Below, one piece after another: positions 21,801 to 39,800 of a stretch of DNA of 64,000 nucleotides (its first letter is position 1; the number at the start of each line of letters is the position of its first letter). A program made the position numbers and the translations under genes. Below the pieces are notes generated by a model that did not search any database, had not been told where the DNA came from, and saw nothing but the letters and a program-made list of their open reading frames with translations. Source of the stretch: Halichondria panicea (Eukaryota > Porifera > Demospongiae > Suberitida > Halichondriidae); assembly GCF_963675165.1 (NCBI RefSeq), contig NC_087391.1, positions 5,798,126-5,862,125 on the forward strand. The letters run 5' to 3'.

Positions 21801-24800
21801 CTATCAAAGTTAGCTCTGAAAAACAGGTCTATAGCCGATGGATAATGAGCCTGATAAAGTCCCAACAAAAAAAACATTATTATAGTATAAAAAGTACGTT
21901 TTAGTTTGGAAATTGGACAATTCTATCAAGTTAATTATAGGCAACCAAAGTTCTACAGCTACCATGCTCCTCTGTGTATAATGGTTTGGGGACTCTTTCA
22001 GTCGCCATAACTCGATTTCCGTGGGTTCAATTTCAACGATTTGTGATTAGCTGAAAGCTCAGAATGAAATGGTATATCAATGTACAATTTTGGCCAAAAT
22101 TTAATACCATGCATGCACAGGGCGAAAAATGATAAAATTAATGACCCCAGCCAAAGTTTAGTTTGAATGTCTCTTCATAAGCTTTCAGAAAATCATAAAA
22201 CTGTTGAAATTAGATCAACGATACTATAAAGTTATGGCTGCATGCTTGTCAACTACACCCCCTCTACTAGAGTAGCACTCACTATCTGGTTTGCATGATC
22301 GCAGACAGTCCCTCACTGTCTTATACTTGTTGTCATTGCCTCCACATCCTCCCCAGGTGAACCTCTTACAGGTGGCATCCAGGGGGTCATAATAGTAGGC
22401 GGGGTTAGACCCACGACATGGACCAGTGTCAGGCTCTGCACTACAGCGAGTGGGTTCCTCACAACCAATCCTAGTGCAGGACACTCCTCCATTATCACCA
22501 CACCAGCTGTATAGGGAAGAGGGGGGGTAACCACGCTACTATATAGTGTGTCCAGGACTGACCATGTGTTGCAACCATCAGAGGCTGGGAAGGATTGTCC
22601 AGGATAGTAGGTGGAGCCCTCGTAGGGACACGCTGCGCACACAAACACATTATTGATATTGATATCACTATTGAAATGGAACTAGCTACATGTACACCAC
22701 ACATGTAGTACGTGCGTATGATGACATGTTACAATCATCACTCACTGATGCAAGACGGCATGGTTCCAATGGGACTCCGGGGGGACGTGGGCAATCCAGT
22801 ATTAGTGTCCACACACCAACAGAAGGAGCCGTGACATTGAGTGGGGGCAAAGCTGCCATCAACAAAACAGTCAGGTAGGAACAGGCCTAATGGATGGCTA
22901 GCAGAACCAGATAGAGCAGCATCAATGGCATCTAATACAGCCAGACAAGGCCTGGTGGGTTGGACCGTCCCCTGGCATGTTCGACCACACCCACTACGAC
23001 AACACACCTCTCCATCGTCTGAACAATCATCATCAGCAGTACAAGAATCATCACTAATAACACAAGTGCCGAGGAAGTCAGTTGCCGAGGTAACGGGACA
23101 TGTGGAGGGTAGAGGATAATAGGGAATGGAGTCTGCCACTTGACAGGTTCGTCCACAGCCATTAGAGCAGCAGAGACTCCCTCCAGTGCAGTTATCATGA
23201 CTCCTACATGACTGTACGCAAGTACCAATAACATCACTGTCAGGGATTGGACACTGGAGGAACTCCAGGGGAGTGGGGCGATCTGTGCGTGCATGGTGGA
23301 TCCAATTATACAATGAAAGGAACTTTAGCCATCCTCGTAATTATGTATTATTGTTGCTATGGAGACTTACTTGTTCCACACATGTCAGTGACATTGGCAC
23401 GATCTGTTCCATTGAAGTACCAGGCGTTACAACCACCGCAATAGTTGGCTTGACAGACAGCATCAGGGAAGCTGGGACATCTGGAGACATCACAAGGGTT
23501 GGTGAAGCATAAAGCTAATGCACTGCCATCGTCACAGGTTGGGCCATCAACACAACCAGCGGTGACATCATTGCCTTCAGCATCATAGAAGACAGCATTG
23601 CAGCCTCCACAATAGTTGGACTCGCACTTGACGTTAGGAATGTTAGGACAAGAGCTAACGACACAGGGGTCAGCAATGCACCGCACAATAGGCACATCAG
23701 GGGGGCACTCGCCTTCAGCTGTGGGGGGCAGTGTGTGGGGTGATGTATGGGGGGCAGTGTGTGGGGAGTAGTGTGTGGGGGGTAGTGTGTGGGGGGTAGT
23801 GATACACAACCACGAAAAGTACACTATGAGTATCCTCATTCCTTACGTTCTCCCCCTACACAGACCCTGTTGCACTCCTCCTCTGTCTGGTATATATTGT
23901 AGCCCTCACTGCTCTGACATGGAATGTACCCAACATCAGTACATAGACCAAGCTCAAGGTTGAAGGTCCATCGTTGTTGAGGGGCAATCAAGCAGAGGGG
24001 CTCCTGATCATTAGGATAGATAGTAGCCAGACATGTGCCTACATAGAGAAGAGTCACTTCATACAAGATACCTCCCCACCACCACCCACACTCACTCGTG
24101 CTGTTGCAAGCTCTGAGGCAGTCTCCAATGTTCTCAAAGTTGTTCCTGTTTCCATCACAACCACCCCAGTCAAACTGAGAGCACACTCTGCGTGTCTGAT
24201 CGTACCAATAGCGAGGAACCACAGCATCACAGTCGCCCACATCAATAGGCTGGAAGCAACGGTCAGGACAGTAGCGATAAGTGCAGGCTATCGTTCTCTG
24301 CTCAGTGCAGGTGCTGTGTGGGAGAGGTGTGATGCAGTGGTGTATGAATACCACAGCTAGTTACCATGTACTGCATCCATCAGGAGACTCGAAGCTATCT
24401 CCAATAGCAATCATTCGATCATTAGGACCCTCACAGAACTCTATACACAGGTACAAACATCACTGACCACACAAAAATGGTTATTATTATATACGTAAAA
24501 ATAAACAGCCTAATAACAATTAAGGCTATATAATTATTGGTATGCCACAAGAAGTGCTCTATAAGTAACCAATATAAAGCTCACGTTCACAGTCAATCTG
24601 TGTGCAGATGATGTTACCATTCTCCCCACAGGTGCTGTAAGGAGACATGACATGACACGGTGGGTATACATGGCTGGAGCTTACCAAGTGTTGCAGTCAG
24701 TGGATGGCACTGTATGGTTGAGTGCATACACTACATCTCCCATAGTGCAACCTGTACACACGGACACACACACTAGCACACCAAGCCTCGTTACTATGGC

Positions 24801-27800
24801 AATGATGACTCACCGTCACAGCCATCCCTCCGTACACAAGTCAGCAGTCCATCACCACTGCAAGAGCTACATGCAGGGAACAAGTGCATGTCACTATATA
24901 TACACGATCACCACTGCAAGAGCTACATGCAGGGAACAAGTGCATGTCACTATATATACACGATCACCACTGCAAGAGCTACATGCAGGGAACAAGTGCA
25001 TGTCACTATATATACACGATCACCACTGCAAGAGCTACATGCAGGGAACAAGTGCATGTCACTATATATACACGATCACTGCAAGAGCTACATGCAGGGA
25101 ACAAGTGCATGTCACTATATATACACGATCACCACTGCAAGAGCTACATGCAGGGAACAAGTGCATGTCACTATATATACACGATCACCACTGCAAGAGC
25201 TACATGCAGGGAACAAGTGCATGTCACTATATATACACGATCACTGCAAGAGCTACATGCAGGGAACAAGTGCATGTCACTATATATACACGATCACCAC
25301 TGCAAGAGCTACATGCAGGGAACAAGTGCATGTCACTATATATACACTAGCACATCATATAACCTTTGACCTCCCATGACTAGTGAAGGCTTACCAAGTC
25401 TGACACAGGTTGGGAGGAGAGTAAGATTCTCCAGCTCGGACGGTGGTCCCATCGTCATGACGACAGATAACAACAAGTTGTACGCAAGACAACACAAGAT
25501 CACAATCATTATACAATGGGCAGCAGCGTTGACGATCAGAACACCTACAATCCTCCTGAGAGTCACATGACATGTTCTGGGGTATAGAGCCACTGGGGGC
25601 GGGGCAACCTCGCTCTGTGGGAGGTAGGGTGAGGCATGCATGGTGGGGGGTAGGAGGTGGCGGGCGGGACTTACCGGGGCAAAATATTTCAGTGCAGCTT
25701 ATAGAACCATCGTCCCCACAAGTGCTGCAGAACATTGTGTAATTGAGTTATGCTAAATATGCTAACTGTATAACACAAACACAATGTGCACTGCTATGGC
25801 TGCTCTCACCAAGTATTGCAGTCATCCATGAATGTCTCCCCAGAGTTCAAGAGGTTACCAGTGCGTGTCTGACACATGAGGTCAAGGGTCGAACACACGG
25901 TACCCCCACAGTTGTTCTCACAGCAATAGGAATCTTGAGAGCAGTCAGAGTCAATCTGACACGTGAAGGCACATATCCCCGCCGAGTCAGAGCCCAGGCT
26001 AGAGGGATCAGGGCACTCTCCTGTGTGTGTGGGGTGTGTGTGTGTGGGTGGGGGTAGGGGGGTGTGTGTGTGTGTGGGTGTGGAGGTCAGGGTATAGAAA
26101 CGAAATGAAACAGTGTTCTATAGATACCACACTGCACAGCTGGCTTACTGATGCAAGTTCTTTCACAAGAGATTGTCCCGTTGCGAAGACACGTGCTGTA
26201 CAATATACAAAACAAAGAGCAATCGAATGATATCAGTCTTGAATATCAATCAACAACAATTCCTGCTACACACACAACTGTGACACACTCACACACACAC
26301 CACCACCTGCTAGGAGCACACACAGTACACACCCACACACACCACCACCTGCTAGGAGCACACACAGTACACACCCACACACACCACCACCTGCTAGGAG
26401 CACACACAGTACACACCCACACACACCACCACCTGCTAGGAGCACACACAGTACACACCCACACACACCACCACCTGCTAGGAGCACACACAGTACACAC
26501 CCACACACACCACCACCTGCTAGGAGCACACACACCCTAATATATAGATATAGTCTTCCTGCTCACCATACAGTGCAGCTGTCAGGGTTAGTGATGGTCC
26601 CCTCTGGAACGATCATGCCTTCCTCCAGTGTACAGCCCGACACAGGTGGCACACACACAGTACCAGAGCAGCTGTCTATCTGACAGCACATATGATTCAA
26701 GGTACAGGGAACGTCCTCACTGCAAGTCTGAGGGCATGATCCAGATAGTGAGGTGAGGGGTAGATCAGCAGAGGGGGCAGGGCAGGTCAGAGTAGCTGGA
26801 GGGGAGGGGGAGGGGCTAAATGTGTGAGAACACACTAGTATGTGAAGCCTAGCTGTGAATATACAAAGGCAGTACCAACAATATCCATATAGTGTGACTG
26901 TACCAACAATGTCCATATAGTGTGACTGCAATGTAATAAGAACCTAATACGGATCACATGAGGTAATTCAAACCATGAATTTTATTAGCAGGTGCTGTCT
27001 CATGATTGCATTATCATATCAGCCACACCATATGTGTCCGGCTGTTGTTGAACATGTCAAACAAAACACCGAACAACATAACAACGGGAACACTGCCTGT
27101 AAGTCAACCACACTCCCACACACACTCACGTCTGCACACTGGACAGCATTCGCCCTCAGGGGTCACTGGAGTGTACCCAGGCAGGCAGAGGGGTAGAGCA
27201 CAGCCAATTGTCTGAAGGACATGCAGTGGTGAATACTTAGAGGTATTTTTGATGGATTGTTTTAAATTAACAGAAATAACTTATCTCTCTCAACCAGTTT
27301 TTGGACTTACTGCACACATGTCCACTGCAAGGGAGAAAACACAAGCAGTCAATTCTATCACACAATGTGTTTATATATATTTCGCCTTAACAGTCAGTCA
27401 TTGCATTGTTGCCTAGTATGGTAGCCATGTTACCTGGGTCCTGACAGGCGGTACCACAGGCTCTGTTCATGCTACAGCAGACCTGGGAGTTAGTGCAGTC
27501 AGTGTCAGCTCTGCAGCTGTACTCTGGCCTCTCACATGTGGTAGTCAAGTCAGGGAGAGGGCACTGTGCACCTGCCAGGAATGGTGGTATCAATGAAGTT
27601 ATTGGAACTAAACCACTTACTCTGAGCACACCTGGCGGTGACATCTTCAGTGGTAGAAGTGGTAAAGTTATAATTGCAGCCACCGCAGTAGTTGGAACAA
27701 CAGGTGGCCTCAGGGTAGAGGGGGCAGCGTGCAGTCCTGCATGGATCCAGCAAGCAGTTATATATAGGAGTCCCAGGAGGACAGTCTACTTGTGGACACG

Positions 27801-28165
27801 TTGGGGTAGTGTCCTGAGCTTGTCCCAGTGCAAGGAGCGCTGCATATAGGGGAGGGAAGGTACTCGTAAACAGACCACATGCAAGTTGTTAGTTGACAAG
27901 CCTGCATGAATGCAGACAGCACTCACCAAGAATGGAGACAAAAACCTGCAGCAGAATAGAGCAAAGCATGTCTCACATAGCACGTCGCAATGATAGAAGT
28001 AGCTACCTTAAGTCTACATTCTGCATAAAACAGGTTGTATTAAATACCACCTAGCTTTGAATTTATATTTATATTCAGATTAAAATTAGACATAACATTG
28101 ATGGTAGCAACATTGATGGTAGCAATAGACATAGGCCTGGTACATATCCTCACCTTTGTCTTCAT
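18893..28165 (-). CDS. Giant mosaic receptor: WAP, VWC, Kunitz, thyroglobulin-1, LDLa modules, one membrane span
   Basis: About 35 small exons encode roughly 1,575 residues. The signal peptide (MKTKVFVSILALLALGQAQ) is split over 28154-28165, 27927-27945 and 27621-27839. In order: NYCGGC cysteine module; WAP (27434-27571); VWC half (27130-27211); three WAP+VWC units (26577-26795/26149-26195, 25810-26020/25675-25724, 25395-25614/24814-24857); VWC (24685-24751/24595-24634); VWC plus Kunitz (24365-24440/24096-24313); divergent Kunitz (23847-24038); two NYCGGC modules (23371-23718); WAP-WAP-Tg1 with CWCV (22746-23282); VWC plus Kunitz (22563-22632/22283-22506); Kunitz (21539-21719); LDLa (21197-21319); LDLa-WAP-Tg1 (20584-21066); two VWC-like pairs (20448-20514/20337-20392, 20146-20212/19958-20026); a juxtamembrane alpha/beta region; a span (19213-19380, IIAVIVVALVLTVVAIVAIIM); and a tail of about 43 residues with YDVS, DYDS, VAYTK and ASYETV. 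It probably binds or inhibits proteases outside and signals through tyrosines inside (inference). Single exon ends may be off by one base. Confidence 0.85.
21790..22255. repeat. Dispersed AAGTTATGGC-family repeat filling a receptor intron
   Basis: The intron between the Kunitz exons (21720-22282) is much longer than its neighbours. It holds paired inverted modules such as CCATAACTCGATTTCCGTGG and TAAGCTTTCAGAAAATCATA. No coding frame is seen. Confidence 0.7.
24855..25348 (-). repeat. Tandem array repeating a receptor 3' splice site
   Basis: Nine copies of a 53-56 bp unit. Read on the minus strand, each has CATGTAGCTCTTGCAG followed by TGGTGAT, identical to the real acceptor and first exon bases at 24857. 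The copies then continue into CGTGTATATATAG instead of the exon body. Confidence 0.92.
26285..26538. repeat. 42-bp minisatellite in a receptor intron
   Basis: Six near-identical units containing CCACCTGCTAGGAGCACACA, between the exons ending at 26195 and starting at 26577. Long open frames here on both strands are repeat artefacts. Confidence 0.92.
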
Positions 28166-28507
28166 GGCTGTCAGCTCAGCTACCAACTAGATATGGATAT
28201 GATATGATAGTCTTGAAAGGCTTTCTTGTCCCAGTAAACAACGTGTGTCAGCAAGGGGGTGGGGCTCCTCCTCCACACAAATCCAAAGTGCCGATTTGTC
28301 TCTAACAGAGCTGTAAAAACAATAATTACTAGTAAACAGTTTGTTTTATTGACGACCTTTCCCTTCATTTCAATTGTTGTAGTTGTGTTGCGCATGCGCA
28401 GCATAGTTAACGACGCGTGGGTTGCTAGTAAGCTACAAGCTAACTACAAGGTGGAGCTCATTGCAACACCAACCTTCTCTTAGGCTGACAACAGGCTAAG
28501 GAAGACT
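28166..28507. promoter_or_regulatory. Bidirectional promoter, giant receptor / ADCY10
   Basis: The two start codons are 342 bp apart and divergent. Inside are GACGACCTTTCCCT at 28351-28364, the same motif as in the STN1 spacer, and a perfect TGCGCATGCGCA palindrome at 28389-28400, about 110 bp upstream of the ADCY10 ATG. Confidence 0.6.
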
Positions 28508-35017
<6,510 letters not shown>

Positions 35018-35035
35018 GAGATATTTTATTTTAAC

Positions 35036-35263
35036 GGCATGCGTTTTTTGTACGATTATAATTATAATTAATTTTTTGCAACTCAATTTCTGTAAAATAT
35101 ACGTACCACAACAGCATCGGAATGATGATAAAAAATAATAGTAACTTGAAAGCAGAAAAATGGTCAGCACACAACAAGCAGTTAATGTAGTTAGTTAGTT
35201 AGTTAGTTAGTGTTGTTCATTAGTTTCAGAACCTTTCCATTTCTTGTTGGCTTCTTTCCTGGC
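35036..35263 (-). pseudogene. Duplicated fragment of the ATG2 3' end
   Basis: This 228-bp block matches 36675-36913 with few differences, including GTTAGTTAGTTAGTTAG and the last ATG2 codons and stop. Similarity stops abruptly at TTCCTGGC in both copies. Here the coding part is cut after about 18 codons, so this is a non-functional copy lying just after the ADCY10 stop codon. Confidence 0.85.
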
Positions 35264-35389
35264 TGAATGCGCTAGCGAAAGTCTTAGGGTGCTTGCTGTG
35301 TGACTGTGTGATTGTAGTGACTGTAGTGACTGTGTGACTGTAGTGTCCTGCAACCTACTTACGAAGGATAGTGCAAAATTTCCAGTACA

Positions 35390-35412
35390 GGGTTAGGGTT
35401 AGGGTTAGGGGT
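35390..35412 (+). repeat. Short interstitial (TTAGGG)3-like tract
   Basis: Three consecutive GGGTTA units followed by GGGGTAG. Too short to be a functional telomere. It may be a double-strand-break repair scar. Confidence 0.6.
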
Positions 35413-35439
35413 AGTCACGACCGTCACACTATCGTCACA

Positions 35440-36335
35440 CTGATGGTACCGTCTTTTTCTAAGCTTTCAGAAAAACATAAAATAGATCTATTTGATTTTT
35501 GATCCACAGAATTCAAGTTATGGCAGCTGAAAGATTCGGTAGGGTTATTTTCGATCCACAGAATTGAAAGATTCCCAAAATCAGATTAAACGGAGGGGGG
35601 GAGGTGTCTTGCCAATTTGGCGATACCATGAATTATAGCCCATGGTCCGAGGCCGAAAAATTACAAATTAGGGCCCCAATGAAATTATGGATTGAATCAC
35701 ATCGTTTGAAAGGTAATTTTCTAAGCTTTCAGAAAATTATAAAAATGTTGACATTGGATCAACTGTACTCAAGTTATGGCTGTTGAAAGACACCCCCCCT
35801 CCGTTTAATCAATGATTTTGGGAATCTTTGAGTTTTCATCGTAAATTGTTCAGAGCATGTAAAAGCCAAACTCTTGAGGAAAATAATGAATCGATCAAAA
35901 ATCAAAGTTAAGGTCTGGTTCATGTGGTAGGGCTGCCCTCCTCGGAATGAAGGTGTAGTCCAGAGAATAGTTCATGAGGTTGTTGAGAGAGGAGGTGTAC
36001 AGGTTGGAGAAGGTGGCCAGGCGACGGCTGAAGTATGTCGGGTTCTTCTCTGTTCTAAACACACGGACGTTGTGTGCCTCCTTCAGGTACTTCCTGCATG
36101 AAGGGAACAGTGAAGCTTTCAGAAAAACATAAAATATTTGATTTTCGATCCACAGAATTCAAGTTATGGCAGCTGAAAGATTCCCAAAATCAGATTAAAC
36201 GGATGGGGGGGGGGGGGTGTCTTTTAACTGCCATAACTTCAGTAAAGTTGATCCAATGTCAAATATTTTATGCTTTTCTGAAAGCTTAGAAAAATACCTT
36301 TCAAATGGTGTTTCCACACTACCATCACACTACTG
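35440..36335. repeat. Cluster of dispersed-family repeats in both orientations
   Basis: Direct copies at about 35455-35590 and 36109-36205 share AAGCTTTCAGAAAAACATAA and ATTCAAGTTATGGCAGCTGA. A further pair, 35700-35815 and 36205-36310, is inverted. The cluster interrupts the convergent ADCY10/ATG2 spacer (35018-36856), which otherwise holds the ATG2 fragment copy and one exon relic. Confidence 0.8.
35897..36093 (-). pseudogene. Orphan exon-like coding fragment between two repeats
   Basis: After an acceptor-like TTCATGCAG, the minus strand is open for about 64 codons. It reads KYLKEAHNVRVFRTEKNPTY, then SRRLATFSNLYTSSLNNLMN and YSLDYTFIPRRA, then runs into repeat-derived sequence and a stop. 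Composition and codon use look like real protein, unlike the AT-rich flanks. No family was recognised. It is probably an exon captured or left behind by rearrangement. Confidence 0.5.
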
Positions 36336-36856
36336 TACACAAACGTCACACTACGTCACACTATTGTCACACTGAGTAGATCTATCCTAGATTTTTTTCC
36401 TGTGGCAGGTTTGGGAGAGGCATGTAGAATTTTGCCTAGCTTTCTGGGGTGGGTGGAGCTCATTGCTAAGGGGGGAGTCCATGGTGGGTGGGGCTCATTG
36501 CTGACGTCGTTTATATACTCTATTGTCAAGATATTATACAATAAATCTGAGTTGTATACAGTACCACTTCATCTTCTGTTTTGCTTAAAATCTGCCTTAA
36601 CCTACCTGAGTGGGTTCAATTCACCAGCAATAGTTTTACGTTGCTAGTGACTTGAACCCATGCACTCATCGGATGGCATGCGTTTTTTGTACAATCATAA
36701 TTAAATAATGTCATTTTTTGCAACTCAATTCTGTAAATATACGTACCACAACAGCATCGGAATGATGATAAAAAATAATAGTAATTATGATGAACTTGAA
36801 AGCAGAAAAATGGTCAGCACACAACAAGCAGTTAATGTAGTTAGTTAGTTAGTTAG

Positions 36857-39800
36857 TTAGTGTTGTTCATTAGTTTCAGAACCTTTCCATTTCTTGTTGG
36901 CTTCTTTCCTGGCATCCGGAACAAATTGGTTCTTTACTCCGCCCAGTACATGACGTGTTGCTTCTGATGCCAGGATGATGGGCTTGACAATAGTCCCAGG
37001 TATCTGTCTCAACACTCCGCCCACTGCACCAGTCACCCCTCTCTCCTCATGCTCCCTAGTGGCTGCTGTGTACATGTCTCGTGCAGTACCACCAATACCC
37101 TGAGGGGGGGGGGGGTACAGAGCATTCATAGAGTCATGGTATACCACCAATACCCTGAGGGGGGGGGGGGTACAGAGCAGTCATGGTATACCACCAATAC
37201 CCTGAGTAGTCTCATGGATCAGCCCCCTCCTGAGAAGGGGTCTGAGCACTCTTGTCTTGAGGTCATTTCACAGTGGAATGTGCCAGACCAATGGAATGTA
37301 ATCAATTCCTGACCTTACGCCCCCGCGTATTTGTTAATTGTACAAAGCGTCAAGCGCAGGCATCTCTCTATCTCTGAAGAAGGTGCTTCAATCTATGTAT
37401 TTTGCCTGTGGTGCTAACTCTGTGCCCAAGGACCCCTGCTTGGCTTGCTTATGCTTCGTAGCAGCGTCTATGTATGAAGCGTTTACCATGCGTAATGCAT
37501 GCGTTAATGATTATCCAAATGCGTTGAGCAACGTGCAGTTCTTTATTGCCTCCTATAATATCACCTGACTAGAATAAGTCAATCTGATTGAGCCGCTGGA
37601 ATTCCAGCATGTGCAACAAAACTACATCAAGAGTGCTCAGACCCCTTCTCAGGAGGGGGCTGATCCATGAGACTATACCCTGAGGGGGAGGGGGTACAGA
37701 GCATTCATAGAGTCACGGTATACCACCAATACCCTGAGGGGGAGGGGGTACAGAGCATTCATAGAGTCATGGTATACTACCAATACCCTGAGGGGGAGGG
37801 GGTACAGAGCATTCATAGTCATGGTATACCACCAATACCCTGAGGGGGAGGGGGTACAGAGAGTCATGGTATACCACCAATACCCTGAGGGGGAGGGGGT
37901 ACAGAGAGTCATGGTATACTACCAATACCCTGAGGGGGAGGGGGTACAGAGAGTCATGGTATACCACCAATACCCTGAGGGGGAGGGGGTACAGAGCATT
38001 CATAGAGTCACGGTATACTACCAATACCCTGAGGGGGAGGGGGTACAGAGAGTCACGGTATACTACCAATACCCTGAGGGGGAGGGGGTACAGAGAGTCA
38101 CGGTATACTACCACAGCAACTACCAGCTAGCATGTACAGTATCTCTGAAAGGCCATAACTTTAGTTCCGATAGTCCAATAAAACATGATTTTCTGAAAGC
38201 TGGCGAGGCCTTTCAGATGATGTGTTCAAATTAAAAATAAAAAGTACATACCATTGGTTCCTGAAATATGGCCTGTTCCAAATTTGGGATTATAGCATAC
38301 AGTCTAAACGGGCTTCTTCTAAGATTTCAGAAAATAATAACCATCAAAACTCTAGCTACGTACAGAGACAATTCTAGTACTTCTATAAGTGTGTCTTACA
38401 GCGGATACAACATCGTAGGCGTTGGCAAATCCTTCTCTGAAGTCGAGTGGTTGGTGAGGTTTGTGTTGATGCACCAGAGCTTGGGACGGGCACTCGGTAG
38501 GGGTCACCATGTCATAGGCCATCTGAGCCATTGATTGGACGGACTCTAACAGTCGACTGGAGAGTTCTACCAGTGCCACTCCAGTAGAAGAGGTGAAAGC
38601 AGTGGCCCCTCTCTGTAGTCCCCACATGATCCGTCCATCCTCCTGGTACTGTTGGTAGGGGAGCCACACCAGGTCCACCATGCCATACACTGTCAGGAAC
38701 TACATGACTGTACACATTATTAACAGTACACATACCTAGTTGAGTGACGTGATGCATGGGACCAAGGCCCTTGAGTATGTGTGGAAGCTGGTAGGCCTTG
38801 ATATCCCCCGCCCACTCACTAGAGGCATACTCCAGCAGCTTGTCCCAGCCTAACACACTGCAAGGGAGGGAGGGTACATGTGTCCACCCACTCACTGGTA
38901 AGCACACAAACAACACTAGTGTACACAGGCAGTACTGTACAGTGTGCTTGTAGCATCATGCAGTAATAACATACCCTTTCTTGTAAGTGAGAGCTTTGAG
39001 CCTCACTTCAGACGTGTTGAGGTGACTCAGTCCAAGCAGAATACCAGCTAGCGTGCCCTGCACAATCACAGCTACTGTTACATGGCCACCCACAGAGATC
39101 TACAGACCCCCCGCATACCAGCTAGCGTGCCCTGCACAACCACAGCTACTGTTACATGGCCACCCACAGAGATCTACAGACCCCCCGCATACCAGCGTGC
39201 CCTGCACAATCACAGCTACTGTTACATGGCCACCCACAGAGATCTACAGACCCCCCGCATACCAGCTAGCGTGCCCTGCACAACCACAGCTACTGTTACA
39301 TGGCCACCCACAGAGATCTACAGACCCCCCGCACACCAGCTAGCGTGCCCTGCACAACCACAGCTACTGTTACATGGCCACCCACAGAGATCTACAGACC
39401 CCCCGCATACCAGCTAGCGTGCCCTGCACAACCACAGCTACTGTTACATGGCCACCCACAGAGATCTACAGACCCCCCGCACACCAGCTAGCGTGCTGGT
39501 GTGCCCTGCACAACTACAGCTACTGTTATATGGCCACCCACAGAGATCTACAGACCCCCCGCATACCAGCTAGCGTAACCATAGCTACTGTTATACAACA
39601 CACACAGCAGTATCATCCACTATTTGTACAATCCATTGACATTTTACCACGCGTACCATTTCAGTCTTGAATCCCTTTGCCTCATAGTCTATTCTGATGG
39701 GAAGATCCGGCTGGAAGATGAACGATTTGATAAACACTTCACTGATGGGTGGTGGTGTTGCTGACTCAGCAGTGCTATCACCAGACCCCCTCCTCTCAGC

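Noticed and set aside
24652-25379. Long overlapping plus-strand frames with CHYIYT repeats
   Set aside because: They arise from the acceptor-repeat array in an intron of a minus-strand gene.
35390-35412. Telomere or chromosome end
   Set aside because: Only three TTAGGG-like units, flanked on both sides by ordinary gene sequence.
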